Positions 13,028 to 14,031 of a DNA stretch of 14,031 bases are shown here, piece after piece. How positions within the stretch are numbered: the stretch's first letter is position 1; each line of letters opens with the position of its first letter. Made by a program: the position numbers and the translations under genes. Below the pieces are notes generated by a model. That model was not told the origin of the DNA and ran no database searches. It worked only from the letters and a program-made list of their open reading frames with translations. Source of the stretch: JBAYZQ01 sp041672385 (GTDB lineage Bacteria > Spirochaetota > Spirochaetia > Sphaerochaetales > Sphaerochaetaceae); the NCBI GenBank assembly GCA_041672385.1, contig JBAYZQ010000042.1, positions 1 to 14,031 of the forward strand, written 5' to 3'.

Positions 13028-14031
13028 ATATCAAAACCTTAATGGTAAAAGATTTTCCATCTTTGCTGAAAGCTTCAATTTTACCTTTGTGGTTTTTTAC
13101 AATTTCATAGGCGATTGAAAGACCTATTCCATGTCCTCCAGTTGCACTGTTTCTGCTAGTATCTGTTCTATAGAAACGATCAAAATATTCTTTGTGGGGA
13201 CCTTTTTCAATTGATTTAACTGAATTTTCAACAATAAGAAGAGCTTTTTTTCCTTGTTTTTTTAGGATTACTGAAACTATTTTTGGCTCTTCAGAATATT
13301 TTATTGAATTCTCTAGTAGGATAGAAACAAGACGTTCAATATTATCTTCGTTTCCATAAGTAAAAACTTCTTTATCTTCTTCTAGTTTTAGCTGAATTCC
13401 ATTTTTATTAAACAAGGGATCAAAACCACAAACTGTATCTTCTAGAATGGAAGAAAAATCTACTTTTTCCATTTTTATATCAAATCCTTTTTCATCCATT
13501 CTTAACAAGGTTACCAGTTCCTCAATTAAAGCTTTAAGATGGGCAATTTGATTTTTTATGCTTTTGGTCCATTCACTTTTTCCATGGTCCATTTCTACAA
13601 CTTCTGTATCTGTTTCGATTATAGTAAGAGGTGTTTTTATTTCATGCATAATATCCGTCATGAATCGTTTTTGTTTTTTATAACTTTCTTCAATAGGTTT
13701 TAACGCCGGTTTTGTAAAGGCTAATACAAGAATGAGTATTCCAACCATTCCAAAAAAATATACAATTATTGAATTAATAAAGTTATGTCTTGTAGATTCC
13801 AGTTCAAATCGGCAATCTATAAAAGTAATACGAGTGCTGTCATCTTTATTGACACTAATAAATCTAAAGTCTTGTAAAAATCCGCTTTCTTCTCCGGTCA
13901 TCATGGCGTCTTTAGCAAGGTCAATTGCTTGTTTTTCTTCCATAATTGGGTACATAAAGACATCTACATTTTTAACATTTTTAGAAGAATCAAATTCAAT
14001 TGAAAAAGCTCTTCCTCTATTTTTATCAGGA
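13026..14031 (-). CDS. Sensor histidine kinase, N-terminus beyond the window edge
   Basis: C-terminal 334 residues of a membrane kinase. The frame stays open to the window edge (PDKNRGRAFSIEFDSS... precede the first visible ATG at 13955), so that ATG is not the start. The visible part holds the end of an extracytoplasmic domain, a membrane helix (FINSIIVYFFGMVGILILVLAF), the H-box FMTDIMHEIKTPLTII with the phospho-accepting histidine, the N-box LVSILLENSIKYSE, an F-box-like YFDRFYRTDTSRNS, and G2 GGHGIGLSIAYEIV. The G1 box is divergent: VENSVKSIEKG stands where DxGxG is usual, a variant I recall from other low-GC bacterial kinases of the YRTD-SRNS type. The cognate response regulator should lie upstream, outside the window. 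Convergent with the nucleotidase gene, 39 bases apart. Confidence 0.9.
   Translation of the reverse strand, partial: PDKNRGRAFSIEFDSSKNVKNVDVFMYPIMEEKQAIDLAKDAMMTGEESGFLQDFRFISVNKDDSTRITFIDCRFELESTRHNFINSIIVYFFGMVGILILVLAFTKPALKPIEESYKKQKRFMTDIMHEIKTPLTIIETDTEVVEMDHGKSEWTKSIKNQIAHLKALIEELVTLLRMDEKGFDIKMEKVDFSSILEDTVCGFDPLFNKNGIQLKLEEDKEVFTYGNEDNIERLVSILLENSIKYSEEPKIVSVILKKQGKKALLIVENSVKSIEKGPHKEYFDRFYRTDTSRNSATGGHGIGLSIAYEIVKNHKGKIEAFSKDGKSFTIKVLI

Overview
The window is AT-rich DNA from a low-GC, probably anaerobic or fermentative bacterium. Shine-Dalgarno sites are good, polyadenine and polythymine tracts are common, and the gene content (E. coli-type D-lactate dehydrogenase, LytTR/DUF3021 pair, SdpR/SdpI pair, YibE/F protein, sensor kinases with periplasmic solute-binding domains) fits Bacillota or a host-associated spirochaete. 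The sequence alone does not settle the phylum. There are no rRNA or tRNA genes, CRISPR arrays, transposases or phage structural genes, so it reads as ordinary chromosome.

Layout. (1) Positions 1-1599, minus strand: a YkgJ-like cysteine-cluster protein followed by class II fumarase (fumC), whose C-terminal end lies outside the window. (2) Positions 1699-2862, plus strand: divergently, an O6-alkylguanine-DNA alkyltransferase (ogt) and a Crp/Fnr-family regulator. (3) Positions 2949-3853: a stand-alone LytTR DNA-binding protein and a DUF3021 membrane protein. (4) Positions 3862-5513: an SdpR-like autorepressor with an elaborate palindromic operator, an overlapping SdpI-type membrane protein, and a HAD-family hydrolase. 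(5) Positions 5545-5748: a 67-residue, highly basic small protein with its own promoter. (6) Positions 5917-8739: a 940-residue hybrid sensor kinase with two periplasmic solute-binding domains. It converges on, and overlaps by stop codon with, ldhA (8736-9776, minus). (7) Positions 9974-12986: a YibE/F membrane protein translationally coupled to a secreted 5'-nucleotidase/cyclic phosphodiesterase, ended by a strong intrinsic terminator. (8) Positions 13026-14031, minus: the C-terminal part of a second sensor histidine kinase, cut by the window edge.

How the genes relate. Metabolic genes (fumC, ldhA, secreted nucleotidase) are interspersed with small regulatory modules: Crp/Fnr, LytTR-DUF3021, SdpR-SdpI and two kinases. 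No single large pathway is encoded. The SdpR-SdpI and LytTR-DUF3021 pairs are each a DNA-binding protein followed directly by a membrane protein, a layout in which the membrane partner could control the regulator. The most unusual items are the nested palindromes upstream of sdpR, the acid-free small protein with a promoter placed for a leaderless transcript, a four-cysteine tail on LdhA, and the coupled YibE/F-nucleotidase pair. I found no clear evidence of a wholly new multi-gene system.
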